Assembly: GCF_001982605.1 (NCBI RefSeq)
Contig: NZ_MLCN01000006.1
Coordinates: forward strand, 1-64,000
Direction of reading: 5' to 3'
DNA from: Alkanindiges hydrocarboniclasticus
Lineage (GTDB): Bacteria > Pseudomonadota > Gammaproteobacteria > Pseudomonadales > Moraxellaceae
DNA: 64,000 nt
Part shown: in pieces, positions 9,102-18,352 of the stretch
How positions within the stretch are numbered: position 1 is the first letter of the stretch
How the letters are laid out: every line of letters starts with the position of its first letter
Program-made: the position numbers and the translations under genes
The notes under the pieces: generated by a model
What the model was told of the DNA's origin: nothing
The model's input: the letters and a program-made list of their open reading frames with translations, nothing else
The model's database searches: none

Positions 9102-10793
9102 TTATTTGAGCCAGATTGCCAAATCAATCAGCGCAGGTGTGGTGTTTGTACCAATTTTGGAAGCTTGCAAGTTAGCGGTGCCGCCTACTGCAATAGCAGG
9201 GGTAGCTGCCCCAGTGGTCAGGTTAATGCGATAGATGCTGGAAGTATTGCCACTCGCATCAGCCACGGTAGCCAGCGCCAGTCCGTTATCCCCACCAGCA
9301 ATATCAAACCCACTATTTGTACCCAGCGTAATACCTAAAGCTCCAATACTGACCAAATTCCCGTCATTAGGTGGAATTTGTTGCAGTAGACGGTTGCTGG
9401 TATTGTCCAGATCAAACAGTGCGGTGGAGGAAACTGAACCCTGATAGCTGTTGGTATAGGCCGCCGCAGCCACTTGTGGATTGAGCAGGCCATTTAAATT
9501 GCCATCGGTAATGGTTGCACCAGTATCGACATTAATGCGCAGGTTTTGACCTGTCTGGCTAATAACCCGTAGGCGGTCTGCTGCCGGATTAAAGTCAACG
9601 GCAAAGCTATTGCCATTTAGCCCGGTAAAGGGCAGGGTGCTGTCATCTGCTGCTGCCGTGAGTGCCCTGCGATTGTTCGCTGCGCCAGTGCTGGCATTAA
9701 TGGTATACAGATTACCTAGGCTAGACAGGCCATACAGTACACCAGATTTGTCGGCTACATCGGTACGCAGGCGATAGTCAATGCCCACAATGGTTTCACC
9801 GGAAGTCAAACCAGTGATGGCCACCGTGCTGACATCGGCAGGTTTAGTGAGTTTAAAGGAAATTAGCTGGTTGCTGTTACTCAGGCCCTGAATTGTGACA
9901 CCAGCATCACTGGCTGGTTTTAAAGCCAGACCGCGTATAGCTGCGCTAGTCAGGCTTGATGGCAGATTGCCTACCAGCATGGCTACATTGGCAGAATCAG
10001 TAGCTGCTAGCTTATTAATATCAATTTTGTAAAACTGTTGTTTGCTTCCTACATTTAAAATGGCATAGCCCTGATTATTATTACTGTCAATATCAAAGCC
10101 ACTGCTACCTTCGGCATTAACACCTAACGGTGCAGAAACTGCCAGTGTGCCATCATTAGGCGGGCTTTGTAGATAAAGACGATCGGCCTTAACATCCAGA
10201 TCAAAGAGCCTTGTTGTTGCAGTTCCTGCAAAACTGTTGCTGTAGGCCGCAGAAGTAATGGTCGCATCTGCTCCATTAATAGCCCCATCTGTGGTGGTTG
10301 CACCCGTATCCACATTAATGCGCAGGTTCTGGCCATCATTGCCAATGACTCTTAACCGGTCTGCAGCAGGGTTAAAATCTACGGACATCAATGCCGGATT
10401 GCCACTAATTGCTGTATAGGGTGCAGTAGTATCAGCTGAATCGGCGATTAGTGTGGATTTAAGTTCAGCCCGGTTGGTAGACGGATCAATAGTATAAATA
10501 GTGCCCAGACTACCCACGGCATACAACTTGCCATCAGCAGGGCGATAATCAATACCAATCAGGCTATCGTTATTTTTTAGGCCGGTAATTTTTTCACTGG
10601 AAATCAGGGTATCGGGCTTGTCCATATTAAACGAAGCCAGATGGTTATTATCTGTTAAAACCAGCACATTCCCTGTTACAGTAGGTTTGGATTCAATCGG
10701 CATCCAGTCATCAGAGTTGCTATCATTACAGCCTGCCAGTACTAAACCACAAAGGGTAGCCACAGCAACCACCAGTGTTTTCTGTTTCATCAT
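9102..10793 (-). CDS. Lipoprotein with two DUF4394 repeats
   Basis: A 563-residue lipoprotein: the signal MKQKTLVVAVATLCG is followed by the lipobox LAGC. Two homologous halves follow, each with a beta-propeller-like pattern: LVGIDYRP/GIDYRL, VDFNPAADRLRVI, GQNLRINVDTGAT, LFDLD, PPNDG and SGFDI. These are the hallmarks of DUF4394. The N-terminal half begins after a short linker, and the second starts near residue 305. The family has no known function; the fold and lipid anchor suggest an envelope protein. It is monocistronic, with a terminator shared with the convergent DoxX-like gene. Confidence 0.85.
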   Translation of the reverse strand: MMKQKTLVVAVATLCGLVLAGCNDSNSDDWMPIESKPTVTGNVLVLTDNNHLASFNMDKPDTLISSEKITGLKNNDSLIGIDYRPADGKLYAVGSLGTIYTIDPSTNRAELKSTLIADSADTTAPYTAISGNPALMSVDFNPAADRLRVIGNDGQNLRINVDTGATTTDGAINGADATITSAAYSNSFAGTATTRLFDLDVKADRLYLQSPPNDGTLAVSAPLGVNAEGSSGFDIDSNNNQGYAILNVGSKQQFYKIDINKLAATDSANVAMLVGNLPSSLTSAAIRGLALKPASDAGVTIQGLSNSNQLISFKLTKPADVSTVAITGLTSGETIVGIDYRLRTDVADKSGVLYGLSSLGNLYTINASTGAANNRRALTAAADDSTLPFTGLNGNSFAVDFNPAADRLRVISQTGQNLRINVDTGATITDGNLNGLLNPQVAAAAYTNSYQGSVSSTALFDLDNTSNRLLQQIPPNDGNLVSIGALGITLGTNSGFDIAGGDNGLALATVADASGNTSSIYRINLTTGAATPAIAVGGTANLQASKIGTNTTPALIDLAIWLK

Positions 10794-11021
10794 TTATTCC
10801 TTGCACTATTTATCAATCGGCTTTGGTTTTTACTTATTAAGGCTGATGTAGCATTTAGTAAGTTCTTGCAGCAAACCATAAAGACAATGCGGAATTCCGT
10901 AGCAGTCTAGTAGGAAAGATAGAGTGTTTTGCATCGCCAACACTGGTTAGGTGAGAGAGTTTATGCAGATTACGCAAAATTAAGCTAGATTTAATAATTC
11001 GGGTTTTTTTGTTAGTTGATA

Positions 11022-11049
11022 TAAAAAATCCTGCCGAAGCAGGATTTTC
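11022..11049 (-). terminator. Terminator of the iron alcohol dehydrogenase unit
   Basis: Stem AAAATCCTGC / GCAGGATTTT with a 4-base loop and a run of T on the minus strand. Confidence 0.85.
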
Positions 11050-11086
11050 CTTAACGATACCTTTAATGCAGTTTAGTCAAAGCAAT

Positions 11087-12274
11087 TTAAGCCCAGGCTT
11101 TTTGTAAAATGGCTTTTAAATCTGCTTTTGACGCTTCACGCGGATTAAAGATAATCGAACCGTCATCCAGTGCCTTGGTTGCAATGTCATCCAGTTGCGC
11201 TTCAGTAACCTTGCCGGTTTCTTTCAGGGTACGTGGCAATTTGGTTCGCTCAAACAGCATATCACGCATTTGGCGAATCGTTTGAATGGCCTTGTTTGCA
11301 CGCTGATCCGCAGGGGTAGCGGCATAGACTTCTGCACCAGCCAGCGGCAACAGCAGCTCAGCAATCTTGTCACCATTCACAGACTGGTTATATTCCAGCA
11401 CATAGGGCATAAACAGGTTCATACACAGGCCATGTGGCAAATGAGCAACAGCGCCAGTAGCATGACCCAGCGAATGCACCAGACCAACCATGGCATTGGA
11501 GAATGCAATACCTGCCATGGTAGACGCCTGTGCCAGTTCCAGACGTGCATCCGCATTTTTGGGTTCATCCAGCACTTTAGTCAGGTTTTCACTGATCTTT
11601 TTAATGGCAGCAAATGCATAGGCATCACTGATTGGATTAGCCGCCAGACAGGTATACGCTTCTACCGCATGGGTCATGGCATCCATGGCAGTCATGGCTG
11701 TGATGTGCGGTGGCAGGGTTGAGGTCATACGCGGATCAAGAATAGCCGCATGTGGCATCAGGAAATAAGAGGCAAAAGGCAGTTTTACATTCTTTTCAAT
11801 ATCAGATATTACCGCAGCCAAAGTTACTTCAGAGCCTGTACCGGCAGTGGTCGGCACCACAAAAAATGGTTTTAATGGACGCGGCAGGTTATGGGCACCA
11901 GAATATTTCAGCAGGTCATCCCCACCTTCTGACACCAGAATATTCACGCCTTTAGAGGTATCAATCACTGAACCGCCGCCTACAGCAATAATGGCATCAC
12001 AGTTATTTTGGCGATATAGTTCAGCGGCTGTACGTACCGTTTGCAGACTGCTATCCGGTGGAACATCATCAAAGATTACTGCAATTGTGCTGTCAGTATT
12101 TTCAAATGCTGCCTGAATCGGTTCCAGCAGGTTATTACTGCGCACACCCTTGTCGGTAATAATCATGGCGCGCTTGGCACCAAGGGTTGCCAGCTCAAAA
12201 GGAATGTGCTCAAGGGCTGCATTCCCTGCAATCACTTTTACTGGACAAAAAAATTCATAATACGGCTTGGCCAT
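11087..12274 (-). CDS. Iron-containing alcohol dehydrogenase
   Basis: A 395-residue group III alcohol dehydrogenase. The NAD(P)-binding GGGSVID is at 99-105 and PTTAGTGSEVT at 141-151. The metal ligands Asp198, His202, His267 and His281 occupy the same spacing as in FucO-type enzymes, so the active site is complete. It interconverts an alcohol and an aldehyde; the substrate is not evident. GGAG lies six bases before the ATG. It follows the SCP2-like gene by two bases, so the two are one operon, and a palindrome at 12857-12874 upstream may regulate it. Confidence 0.9.
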   Translation of the reverse strand: MAKPYYEFFCPVKVIAGNAALEHIPFELATLGAKRAMIITDKGVRSNNLLEPIQAAFENTDSTIAVIFDDVPPDSSLQTVRTAAELYRQNNCDAIIAVGGGSVIDTSKGVNILVSEGGDDLLKYSGAHNLPRPLKPFFVVPTTAGTGSEVTLAAVISDIEKNVKLPFASYFLMPHAAILDPRMTSTLPPHITAMTAMDAMTHAVEAYTCLAANPISDAYAFAAIKKISENLTKVLDEPKNADARLELAQASTMAGIAFSNAMVGLVHSLGHATGAVAHLPHGLCMNLFMPYVLEYNQSVNGDKIAELLLPLAGAEVYAATPADQRANKAIQTIRQMRDMLFERTKLPRTLKETGKVTEAQLDDIATKALDDGSIIFNPREASKADLKAILQKAWA

Positions 12275-12276
12275 GA

Positions 12277-12807
12277 TTAGCTCCGTTTAATATAGGTTTG
12301 AGCAACTTTAAGGTAAATTCGGGAGGCCAGATTAAGCTTCTGAGTAAAGCTTAATTGTTCCGGGTATTCTTTCACAGCTAGCTTGGCCACAACTTTTGGC
12401 AGGATCAGGGCTTCCATTTTATTCAGGCAGCGCACCATGCGAATGGCATAAGACACATCACCATCGGCTACCATGCGATCATTGGCAAACGCCCGTGCTG
12501 TTCCTTCCTGAAAGGAAAACACTAAAAACGCATGTGACATATGCTTAAAGGTAATGGTGAGGTCTGGCTTACCGTCAAAGCCATTAAACAGCTTGAGGGA
12601 GCCGTCCTGTTGTGCTTGCGCGGTAAAGTTTGGCCCTTTGGGAAATACCGTCATTCTTACAATAAAACCAGCCGGGAATCCTTTCGTTTCATTATGAATC
12701 TCAGGGTCAACCTGACTTGCTGAGGTAAGGCCGCGTCCGATGACATCCATCATAAGCGCGACATAAGCACGCTGTGCTGCCGGAAGAAGTTTATTGGTCG
12801 GTTTCAC
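12277..12807 (-). CDS. SCP2 sterol-carrier-like lipid-binding protein
   Basis: A 176-residue protein starting at GTG, with GAGAA upstream. The central part (FTAQAQQDGSLKLFNGFDG, then PDLTITFKHMSHAFLVF, then GTARAFANDRMVADGDVSYAIRMVR) has the beta-strand pattern and the G-x-x-A-F-A...V-x-G-D region of SCP2-like domains, which bind lipids or acyl-CoA. Recognition is by pattern only. Immediate linkage to the iron alcohol dehydrogenase suggests it handles a hydrophobic alcohol or aldehyde substrate; this is inference. Confidence 0.6.
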   Translation of the reverse strand: MKPTNKLLPAAQRAYVALMMDVIGRGLTSASQVDPEIHNETKGFPAGFIVRMTVFPKGPNFTAQAQQDGSLKLFNGFDGKPDLTITFKHMSHAFLVFSFQEGTARAFANDRMVADGDVSYAIRMVRCLNKMEALILPKVVAKLAVKEYPEQLSFTQKLNLASRIYLKVAQTYIKRS

Positions 12808-12856
12808 TACGCATTCTCAATCATCAATATTTAAGTGAAATGGGTAAAACTTATCT

Positions 12857-12874
12857 TTAGAGTATTTACTCTAA
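12857..12874. promoter_or_regulatory. Palindromic candidate operator of the SCP2/alcohol dehydrogenase operon
   Basis: TTAGAGTA and TACTCTAA form perfect 8-bp arms around a 2-base centre, 50 bases before the GTG start. No regulator gene is adjacent. Confidence 0.45.
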
Positions 12875-12900
12875 TTTTCACCCCTACAATAACAGATTGT

Positions 12901-13554
12901 TTAGACAAGTCCAGTCTTAATGCTGGAAAATATATGCTGTTTTTCGATTAAATGCTGTATTTGCTGACAGATCTGCGCAAAATTTGGTGGATTGTCCAGT
13001 ACATCAATCAGCCTGATCATTTGCAGGCCCGCATAGCCACAGGGGTTAATCCGGGAAAAGCCATCAAGGCTGCAATCCATGTTCAGGGACAAACCGTGAT
13101 AGCTGCAACCCTTGCGAATCTTGAACCCTAATGAGGCAATTTTCTGCTCATTAATATAAACACCCGGTGCATCTTTTTTGGCATAGGCAGTTAAGCCATA
13201 ATGTTTGAGCAGGTCAATGATGAGCTGTTCGGTAAAGTTAACCAGATCGCGCACATTCCATTTAAGCCGATTCAGGTCAAACATCAGGTAACCCACCAGT
13301 TGGCCTTTGCCATGCCAAGTGACCTGTCCACCCCTGTCTGTTTGCACAATCGGCAAGTCTGGGGAAGGAAGTAAAACATGCTCCGGTTTACCAGCCTGAC
13401 CTTGGGTGAGGACATCATGATGCTGCAACAGCCAGAGCTGATCCGGATCGTATTTAGTCCGGTTTTCAGTAAACTGCTTCATGGCTGCAAAGGTAGGCGC
13501 GTAAGGTTGCAGGGTGGAGAATTGCGTAATGTGAAGAGAGGGCTGATTAGTCAT
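12901..13554 (-). CDS. lipB: Octanoyl-[acyl-carrier-protein]:protein N-octanoyltransferase LipB
   Basis: A 217-residue enzyme from the ATG at 13554. It transfers octanoyl from ACP to lipoyl domains, the first step of de novo lipoylation in the cytosol. The substrate-binding motif RGGQVTWHGKGQLVGY is at 74-89, the catalytic Lys138 is in EQKIASLG, the catalytic Cys172 in INPCGYAG, and KIRKGCSYHGLSLN lies between. A longer start at 13596 would overlap the upstream gene and adds residues not found in the family. No Shine-Dalgarno is evident, so it may rely on coupling to the orphan gene ending 16 bases upstream. Confidence 0.95.
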   Translation of the reverse strand: MTNQPSLHITQFSTLQPYAPTFAAMKQFTENRTKYDPDQLWLLQHHDVLTQGQAGKPEHVLLPSPDLPIVQTDRGGQVTWHGKGQLVGYLMFDLNRLKWNVRDLVNFTEQLIIDLLKHYGLTAYAKKDAPGVYINEQKIASLGFKIRKGCSYHGLSLNMDCSLDGFSRINPCGYAGLQMIRLIDVLDNPPNFAQICQQIQHLIEKQHIFSSIKTGLV

Positions 13555-13570
13555 AGAAATATTAATTTGT

Positions 13571-14089
13571 TTAATGAGGAGTACATTCCCACCCATTTTT
13601 TTGCCAAAAGCTGAGATGATGAAAAGCCATTAAATAACCTATTTTGAAGTCATCTAAATCTATATTTAGATCAGAAATAGATAACTTAAATCCCCAGCAT
13701 GTAGGAAGTACGGCCATTATTGCACCTATTGACTTGCTTGATAGTCGAGAAGATTCCAAACAGTCTAAAAAATACCTTAAACCTTCTTTTCGAGTTTGGA
13801 GTGCAAAAGCTACAGCTAATTGAGGGGATATATAACTACCTCGAGAAAAACACTCTTTTAATTCTTCAGTGAAAAAATTCGACTTATTCGTCATTATCAA
13901 CATATAAGCTATGAGATGTTCACGCCAAGATTCAGAAGATAGTAATATTGTGATTTGAGCTGGATCATCAATTATATTGAAAAGCTTATAATAGTAATTT
14001 AAATCAATATTTTCTAGATCATGTAGCGCGCGCAAATAGTAGGTGTTTTCACCACTTATATTAAAAAGTTGCTGAAATATATTTATCAT
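13571..14089 (-). CDS. AT-rich orphan protein of unknown function
   Basis: A 172-residue protein I cannot place. It is rich in Leu, Ile and aromatic residues and looks all-helical (LHDLENIDLNYYYKLF, WREHLIAYMLIM, LKECFSRGSYISPQLAVAFALQ), with no signal peptide or transmembrane segment. Its base composition is clearly more AT-rich than the flanking genes. It sits between ybeD and lipB, which are usually neighbours, and is separated from ybeD by a terminator, so it is probably read together with lipB. Helical HEAT-like or immunity-type proteins can look like this, but nothing proves it. Confidence 0.65.
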   Translation of the reverse strand: MINIFQQLFNISGENTYYLRALHDLENIDLNYYYKLFNIIDDPAQITILLSSESWREHLIAYMLIMTNKSNFFTEELKECFSRGSYISPQLAVAFALQTRKEGLRYFLDCLESSRLSSKSIGAIMAVLPTCWGFKLSISDLNIDLDDFKIGYLMAFHHLSFWQKNGWECTPH

Positions 14090-14130
14090 GAAAAAATCTT
14101 TGATTAATCAATTTATTAGTCAGTAATTAT

Positions 14131-14156
14131 TAAAAAAGCGCTGATTTCTCAACGCT
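14131..14156 (-). terminator. Terminator of ybeD
   Basis: On the minus strand AGCGTTGA and TCAGCGCT pair (one G-T) around a GAAA tetraloop, followed by six T. Confidence 0.8.
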
Positions 14157-14171
14157 CCTTTTTATGTTGCA

Positions 14172-14459
14172 TTACAACGCGGTTTTAATATGCTCACACG
14201 CCTTTAAATCGGCATACAGGGCATGAACCTGTTGAATATTTTCAAAGCGCAACTGGGCACGAATGGAGTGATAATTACCTTTGCTGGAGGGCTGCACCAC
14301 AATATTATTCGAATCAAAATCTGGAAAATGCTTGAGCAAAATGGCCTGTACCTCATCGCGTAACTCGGGCACAGCATTACCAATTAGCCTAATGGGATAA
14401 TCCATCGGAAATTGCCACAGTTCTTCATTTAAGGGTTGAATGTTTTGATTGTCGCTCAT
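14172..14459 (-). CDS. ybeD: DUF493/YbeD family protein
   Basis: A 95-residue protein of the YbeD family (ferredoxin-like ACT-type fold): WQFPMDYPIRLIGNA, then SSKGNYHSIRAQLRFEN and VHALYADLKACEHIKTAL near the end. The family is genetically linked to lipB across gammaproteobacteria and its role is unknown. A second ATG one codon upstream (14462) is equally possible. Here an AT-rich gene and a terminator separate it from lipB. Confidence 0.9.
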   Translation of the reverse strand: MSDNQNIQPLNEELWQFPMDYPIRLIGNAVPELRDEVQAILLKHFPDFDSNNIVVQPSSKGNYHSIRAQLRFENIQQVHALYADLKACEHIKTAL

Positions 14460-14596
14460 CATGTACTCTCTAATTTTGCTTAAATTCTATATTGGGATGA
14501 TTTCATTAAACTAAAGGCTAGCACAGTGTCTCAAGATCAATTGATCAAAAAATAGTTAATGCCATATTATCAATAGCATTAGCAATCTTTGCCCAA

Positions 14597-14625
14597 TAAA
14601 AATGCCCGCATTCAGCAGGCATTTT
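14597..14625 (-). terminator. Terminator of rpoD
   Basis: On the minus strand AAAATGCC-TGC pairs with GC-GGGCATTTT around a short loop, followed by T-rich sequence. It lies about 25 bases after the rpoD stop. Confidence 0.8.
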
Positions 14626-14648
14626 CAACTTTTTCTGAAGCAGAAAAA

Positions 14649-16523
14649 TTAATCATTTTCCAGGAATGAACGCAGGTGTTCAGAACGGGAAGGATGACGC
14701 AGCTTGCGCAATGCCTTGGCTTCAATCTGGCGAATCCGCTCACGGGTGACATCAAACTGTTTGCCCACTTCTTCCAACGTATGGTCGGTTGGCATATCAA
14801 TACCAAAACGCATTTTCAGAACCTTGGCTTCACGTTCGGTCAGGTTAGCCAGCACTTCACGAGTGGCTTCACGCAGGCCTTCGGAGGTTGCTGCTTCCAC
14901 GGGTGAAGTGATATTGGTGTCTTCAATAAAATCGCCCAAGTGTGAATCTTCATCATCACCAATCGGGGTTTCCATGGAAATCGGTTCTTTGGCAATTTTT
15001 AATACCTTGCGAACCTTCACTTCATCCATTTCCAGACGTTCGCCCAGTTCTTCAGGAGTAGGCTCACGACCCATTTCCTGTAACAACTGACGTGACACGC
15101 GATTGATCTTGTTGATGGTTTCAATCATGTGTACCGGAATACGAATGGTACGCGCCTGATCCGCAATGGAGCGGGTAATTGCCTGACGAATCCACCAAGT
15201 GGCATAAGTCGAGAACTTGTAACCACGACGATATTCAAACTTGTCTACTGCTTTCATCAGGCCAATGTTGCCTTCCTGAATCAGGTCAAGGAATTGCAGT
15301 CCGCGGTTAGTGTATTTCTTGGCAATCGAAATCACCAGACGCAGGTTGGCTTCGACCATTTCCTTTTTGGCGCGGCGGGCCTTGGCTTCACCAATTGCCA
15401 TGCGCTTGGAGATATCCTTGATTTCAGCTACACGCAACGACAATGAACTTTCGATATCAGCAATTTTTTGCTGGAAAGCAATGACGTCAGCACGTACTGC
15501 ATTCAGATAAGAGGCAATGGCTGGTTCCTGCTCAATCTGTTCATCCAGCCAGTCGGTACGGGATTCACTACCGGGGAAAGTCTTGCGGAAACGGTCACGG
15601 TTCATGCGGCCACGGCGGACACTGTAGCGCATAATTTCACGTTCGCTCAGGCGAATCTGCTCATGGGTGTCACGAATCATGGCCGTCAACTGGTCAGACA
15701 GACGAGGTGTTAGCTTGAACATCATGAACACGGTGGCCATTTCAGTCAGGGCAGTTTCAGCCTGCTTGGAATGACGACCATGCGCTTCGATGGCAGCTTT
15801 AACGACGTCCAGACGATCCTGCAATTCAGTAAAGCGAACACGCGCAATTTCAGGATCAGGACCGGACTCAACTTCATCATCGGAGCTGTCGCCGTCTTCT
15901 TCCTCTTCGTCATCATCAGCTACTTCTGCTTTGGCAACAGCCGGGGCCGCTTCATCGGCCAGCAATTCTTCATCAATGACTTCTGGAATTTCTTCATCGC
16001 TATCCGGGTCAAGATAACCAGACAGGATATCGGCCAGACGGCGTTCACCGCTAATGGTTTCCTGATATTCCTGTAATACCACATCCACGGCACCCGGCCA
16101 GTGGGCAATGGCATGCAGCACATCACGGATACCATCTTCAATGCGTTTTGCAATACTGATTTCGCCTTCGCGGGTCAGTAATTCCACCGTACCCATTTCA
16201 CGCATATACATGCGCACCGGATCTGTGGTACGACCCGGTTCATTTTCTACAGAGGCAAGTACGGCAGCCGCTTCTTCGGCAGCTACTTCATCATCGCTGG
16301 CATCCGGATTATCTTCCAGCAGAATTTCATCGACTTCAGGGGCGCGGTCGTGAACAGGAATGCCAACATCGTTGAGCATCTGAATGATGTCTTCAATCTG
16401 CTCACTTTCTGTTATGGAGTCCGGTAGATGATCGTTGACTTCGGCATAGGTCAGGTAACCCTGTTCCTTGCCTCGGCTAATTAGAGCCGCTACTTGCGAG
16501 GTAGGGGATTGCAAATCGCTCAT
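14649..16523 (-). CDS. rpoD: RNA polymerase sigma factor RpoD (sigma-70)
   Basis: A 624-residue primary sigma factor. Region 1.1 is at the N-terminus ([23 protein letters not shown]), and region 1.2 ([21 protein letters not shown]) follows. A large acidic non-conserved region lies around 180-220. Region 2 ([20 protein letters not shown] and [24 protein letters not shown]) is followed by the -10 recognition helix, [16 protein letters not shown], and region 4 has [20 protein letters not shown]. It directs transcription of housekeeping genes. An AGAG lies upstream of the ATG. It is transcribed away from the PA3496-like gene and shows no dnaG or rpsU next to it. Confidence 0.97.
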   Translation of the reverse strand: MSDLQSPTSQVAALISRGKEQGYLTYAEVNDHLPDSITESEQIEDIIQMLNDVGIPVHDRAPEVDEILLEDNPDASDDEVAAEEAAAVLASVENEPGRTTDPVRMYMREMGTVELLTREGEISIAKRIEDGIRDVLHAIAHWPGAVDVVLQEYQETISGERRLADILSGYLDPDSDEEIPEVIDEELLADEAAPAVAKAEVADDDEEEEDGDSSDDEVESGPDPEIARVRFTELQDRLDVVKAAIEAHGRHSKQAETALTEMATVFMMFKLTPRLSDQLTAMIRDTHEQIRLSEREIMRYSVRRGRMNRDRFRKTFPGSESRTDWLDEQIEQEPAIASYLNAVRADVIAFQQKIADIESSLSLRVAEIKDISKRMAIGEAKARRAKKEMVEANLRLVISIAKKYTNRGLQFLDLIQEGNIGLMKAVDKFEYRRGYKFSTYATWWIRQAITRSIADQARTIRIPVHMIETINKINRVSRQLLQEMGREPTPEELGERLEMDEVKVRKVLKIAKEPISMETPIGDDEDSHLGDFIEDTNITSPVEAATSEGLREATREVLANLTEREAKVLKMRFGIDMPTDHTLEEVGKQFDVTRERIRQIEAKALRKLRHPSRSEHLRSFLEND

Positions 16524-16913
16524 CGTTCGTCACTCTTAATGTTTATCAGTGGCTTAGGGCAATCGCGCATGGTAGCATATTTTTTACTACAGTTTTAGCC
16601 CTAACTCACAAAGCTGATTAAATTTGGCGCAACACCATTATTGTCCATCACTAGGCAAATAACGGTGTATGCAATACTAGCCAATATGAGGGATATTTTT
16701 TATTTTTCAAGTCGGTGCTTCAAGCAGCCTGCCAGTCATGGACTTAAAATTGACTGTTAAATAGTCTGCTGGGCAGCGTAAATGCTGGATTTTAAATCTG
16801 ATGAAAAACAACAGACAGACCACAGGTTCTACTGTTGCACAAAAAAATTGCTTGACTTTATTTTCTTTCAACGATAAATAGCCGCCAGAACAAAATTTTT
16901 TTGGGGGTGTGCT
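16524..16913. other. Divergent region between rpoD and the PA3496-like gene
   Basis: It holds the rpoD promoter, which I cannot pinpoint, and the sigma-70 promoter of the small acidic gene at 16852-16880. No further reading frame or repeat is seen. Confidence 0.5.
16852..16880 (+). promoter_or_regulatory. Sigma-70 promoter of the PA3496-like gene
   Basis: TTGACT and TAAATA are separated by 17 bases. The start of transcription would be about 25 bases before the ATG. Confidence 0.6.
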
Positions 16914-17129
16914 ATGTCTGGTTCAGGTCAGGATTTTGAGTTGGATGATAGCTTTAGTGAAGAAGAAGCGCCGTTTGAAGATGAAAGCGGTAGCAAGGCC
17001 GCCAGTGCCAAGGACTCCCTGTTAAAACGTCGCCTGATTGATGATTTGCTGGCCGAGCGTCGTTTGCAGCGTGAGCTTAAAGACCTTGAGTACGATTTTG
17101 ATGATATTGATGATGACGAAGATTTCTAG
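16914..17129 (+). CDS. Small acidic protein, PA3496-like
   Basis: A 71-residue, strongly acidic protein. Its core, LKRRLIDDLLAERRLQRELKDLEYDF, matches the short helical pattern of the PA3496 family found across Pseudomonadales, and the ends are poly-acidic (FEDES, DDIDDDEDF). Annotation of this family as envelope-integrity related is tentative. GGGGGTG precedes the ATG. It is a single gene with its own promoter and terminator. Confidence 0.75.
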   Translation: MSGSGQDFELDDSFSEEEAPFEDESGSKAASAKDSLLKRRLIDDLLAERRLQRELKDLEYDFDDIDDDEDF

Positions 17130-17231
17130 CCCGGTTTATGCCGTACTGATCTCAGGCTAAACTATTGTCAGGTTTTAAATGGGTCATGCCGGCCTAACGG
17201 CCCCATTTAGTATGGGGCTGATAAAAAAACT

Positions 17232-17255
17232 AAAAGCCGCTTTGTGCGGCTTTTA
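17232..17255 (+). terminator. Terminator of the PA3496-like gene
   Basis: Stem AAAAGCCGC / GCGGCTTTT with a 6-base loop. Confidence 0.8.
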
Positions 17256-17622
17256 ATATGCGTATTGATCGCTTCTAGCTATTATTTGCATCTTTAGACT
17301 GAATGCCTGAGTAGGCAGACCCTGGAAAGCCCTTGTATCAGAATTGACCAACCTTTCACTATCAAAAGCGATTGTAATATTCGGGACCTAATACCATTTT
17401 TTAATAGCGAAGTCATGTTCAATCTTTTAAAAAAGCCTTACAACAAAAGGACATTGAGTTCTATATTTTATAGGCATTCAAAAATTTAATTTTTATTAAA
17501 ACAGAGCGGTTTAACAGGATGTTTTTAGGAAGCCTGCAAATAGTCATTCACAGTTTTTAATATTTAATTTTGCAGGGGTTGTATGTCACAATACAGGAAA
17601 TTTTAAATAACTGGTAAACGAT
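17256..17622. other. Intergenic region upstream of the YecA-like gene
   Basis: About 370 AT-rich bases without a gene. A small TGCCT-GAGT-AGGCA hairpin lies near 17303. No strong promoter or conserved RNA is recognised; an undetected small RNA is possible but unsupported. Confidence 0.35.
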
Positions 17623-18150
17623 ATGGCAACGCTGGATTTGGATTTGCTGGCCGACTTTCTGGATGGCGAGAACAATGAGCACGGTCTGGATTTTGCAGCA
17701 ACACACGGTTTTTTATGTGCTACTGTGGTTGGTCCGGAACTAAAAGACTGGTTAAGCCAGTTATTTGAAAATAATGAAGGCAAGATTAATAAGGATATCA
17801 TTGAACAAATCCGGTTATGGCGTGAAGATATCCAGCAAACCCTAATCAATGAAGAAACTGTTGAATTTCCATTTGAAATTGAGGAAGCCACAGAAGATTC
17901 CAGCCTTGGCGACTGGAGCGTGGGTTTTGTTGATGCATTGTTTTTAAATGATGAAGCATGGTTTGGTGCTACAGAAGACGAAGAAGCCATTATCATGCTA
18001 ACCCTGCCAATGATGGTGTTTAGCGGTATTGAAGGCGAAACAGAGATGGATAATATTCGTCGTAATGGCGACCTGATGGACGAGCTGGCTGAAGAAATTC
18101 CAGAAAACCTGACCAAGCTGTACCTGTTGTATCATGCACCGGAAGAATAA
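17623..18150 (+). CDS. UPF0149/YecA family protein
   Basis: A 175-residue acidic protein. The pattern of the UPF0149 family is present: an N-terminal helix ending in GLDFAATHGFLCATVVGP, then DWSVGFVDALFLNDEAWFG, and a C-terminal region with FSGIEGETEMDNIRR. Some members carry a C-terminal zinc SEC-C-type motif; this one does not. No function is established. There is only a weak ribosome site. Confidence 0.85.
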   Translation: MATLDLDLLADFLDGENNEHGLDFAATHGFLCATVVGPELKDWLSQLFENNEGKINKDIIEQIRLWREDIQQTLINEETVEFPFEIEEATEDSSLGDWSVGFVDALFLNDEAWFGATEDEEAIIMLTLPMMVFSGIEGETEMDNIRRNGDLMDELAEEIPENLTKLYLLYHAPEE

Positions 18151-18352
18151 TTGAAAGATCAGGGGTTTTAGTTTTTCAGGATTAAAGTAAAAAACAGGCT
18201 GCCACGTAATCAAATAGCTGCATGATTGTGCAGGGTAGCCTGATTTTTAATTCATTAAATTAGACTTATTTCATTAGTGTTTATCTGGCCATTAAAAGGC
18301 TGAAAAACATGTCACACGATACCGAAAACTTATTTTTAAAAACCTTGTTAAA

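Noticed and set aside
15129-16353. Several antisense frames over rpoD
   Set aside because: They are the usual shadows of a strongly biased coding sequence; none shows a motif.
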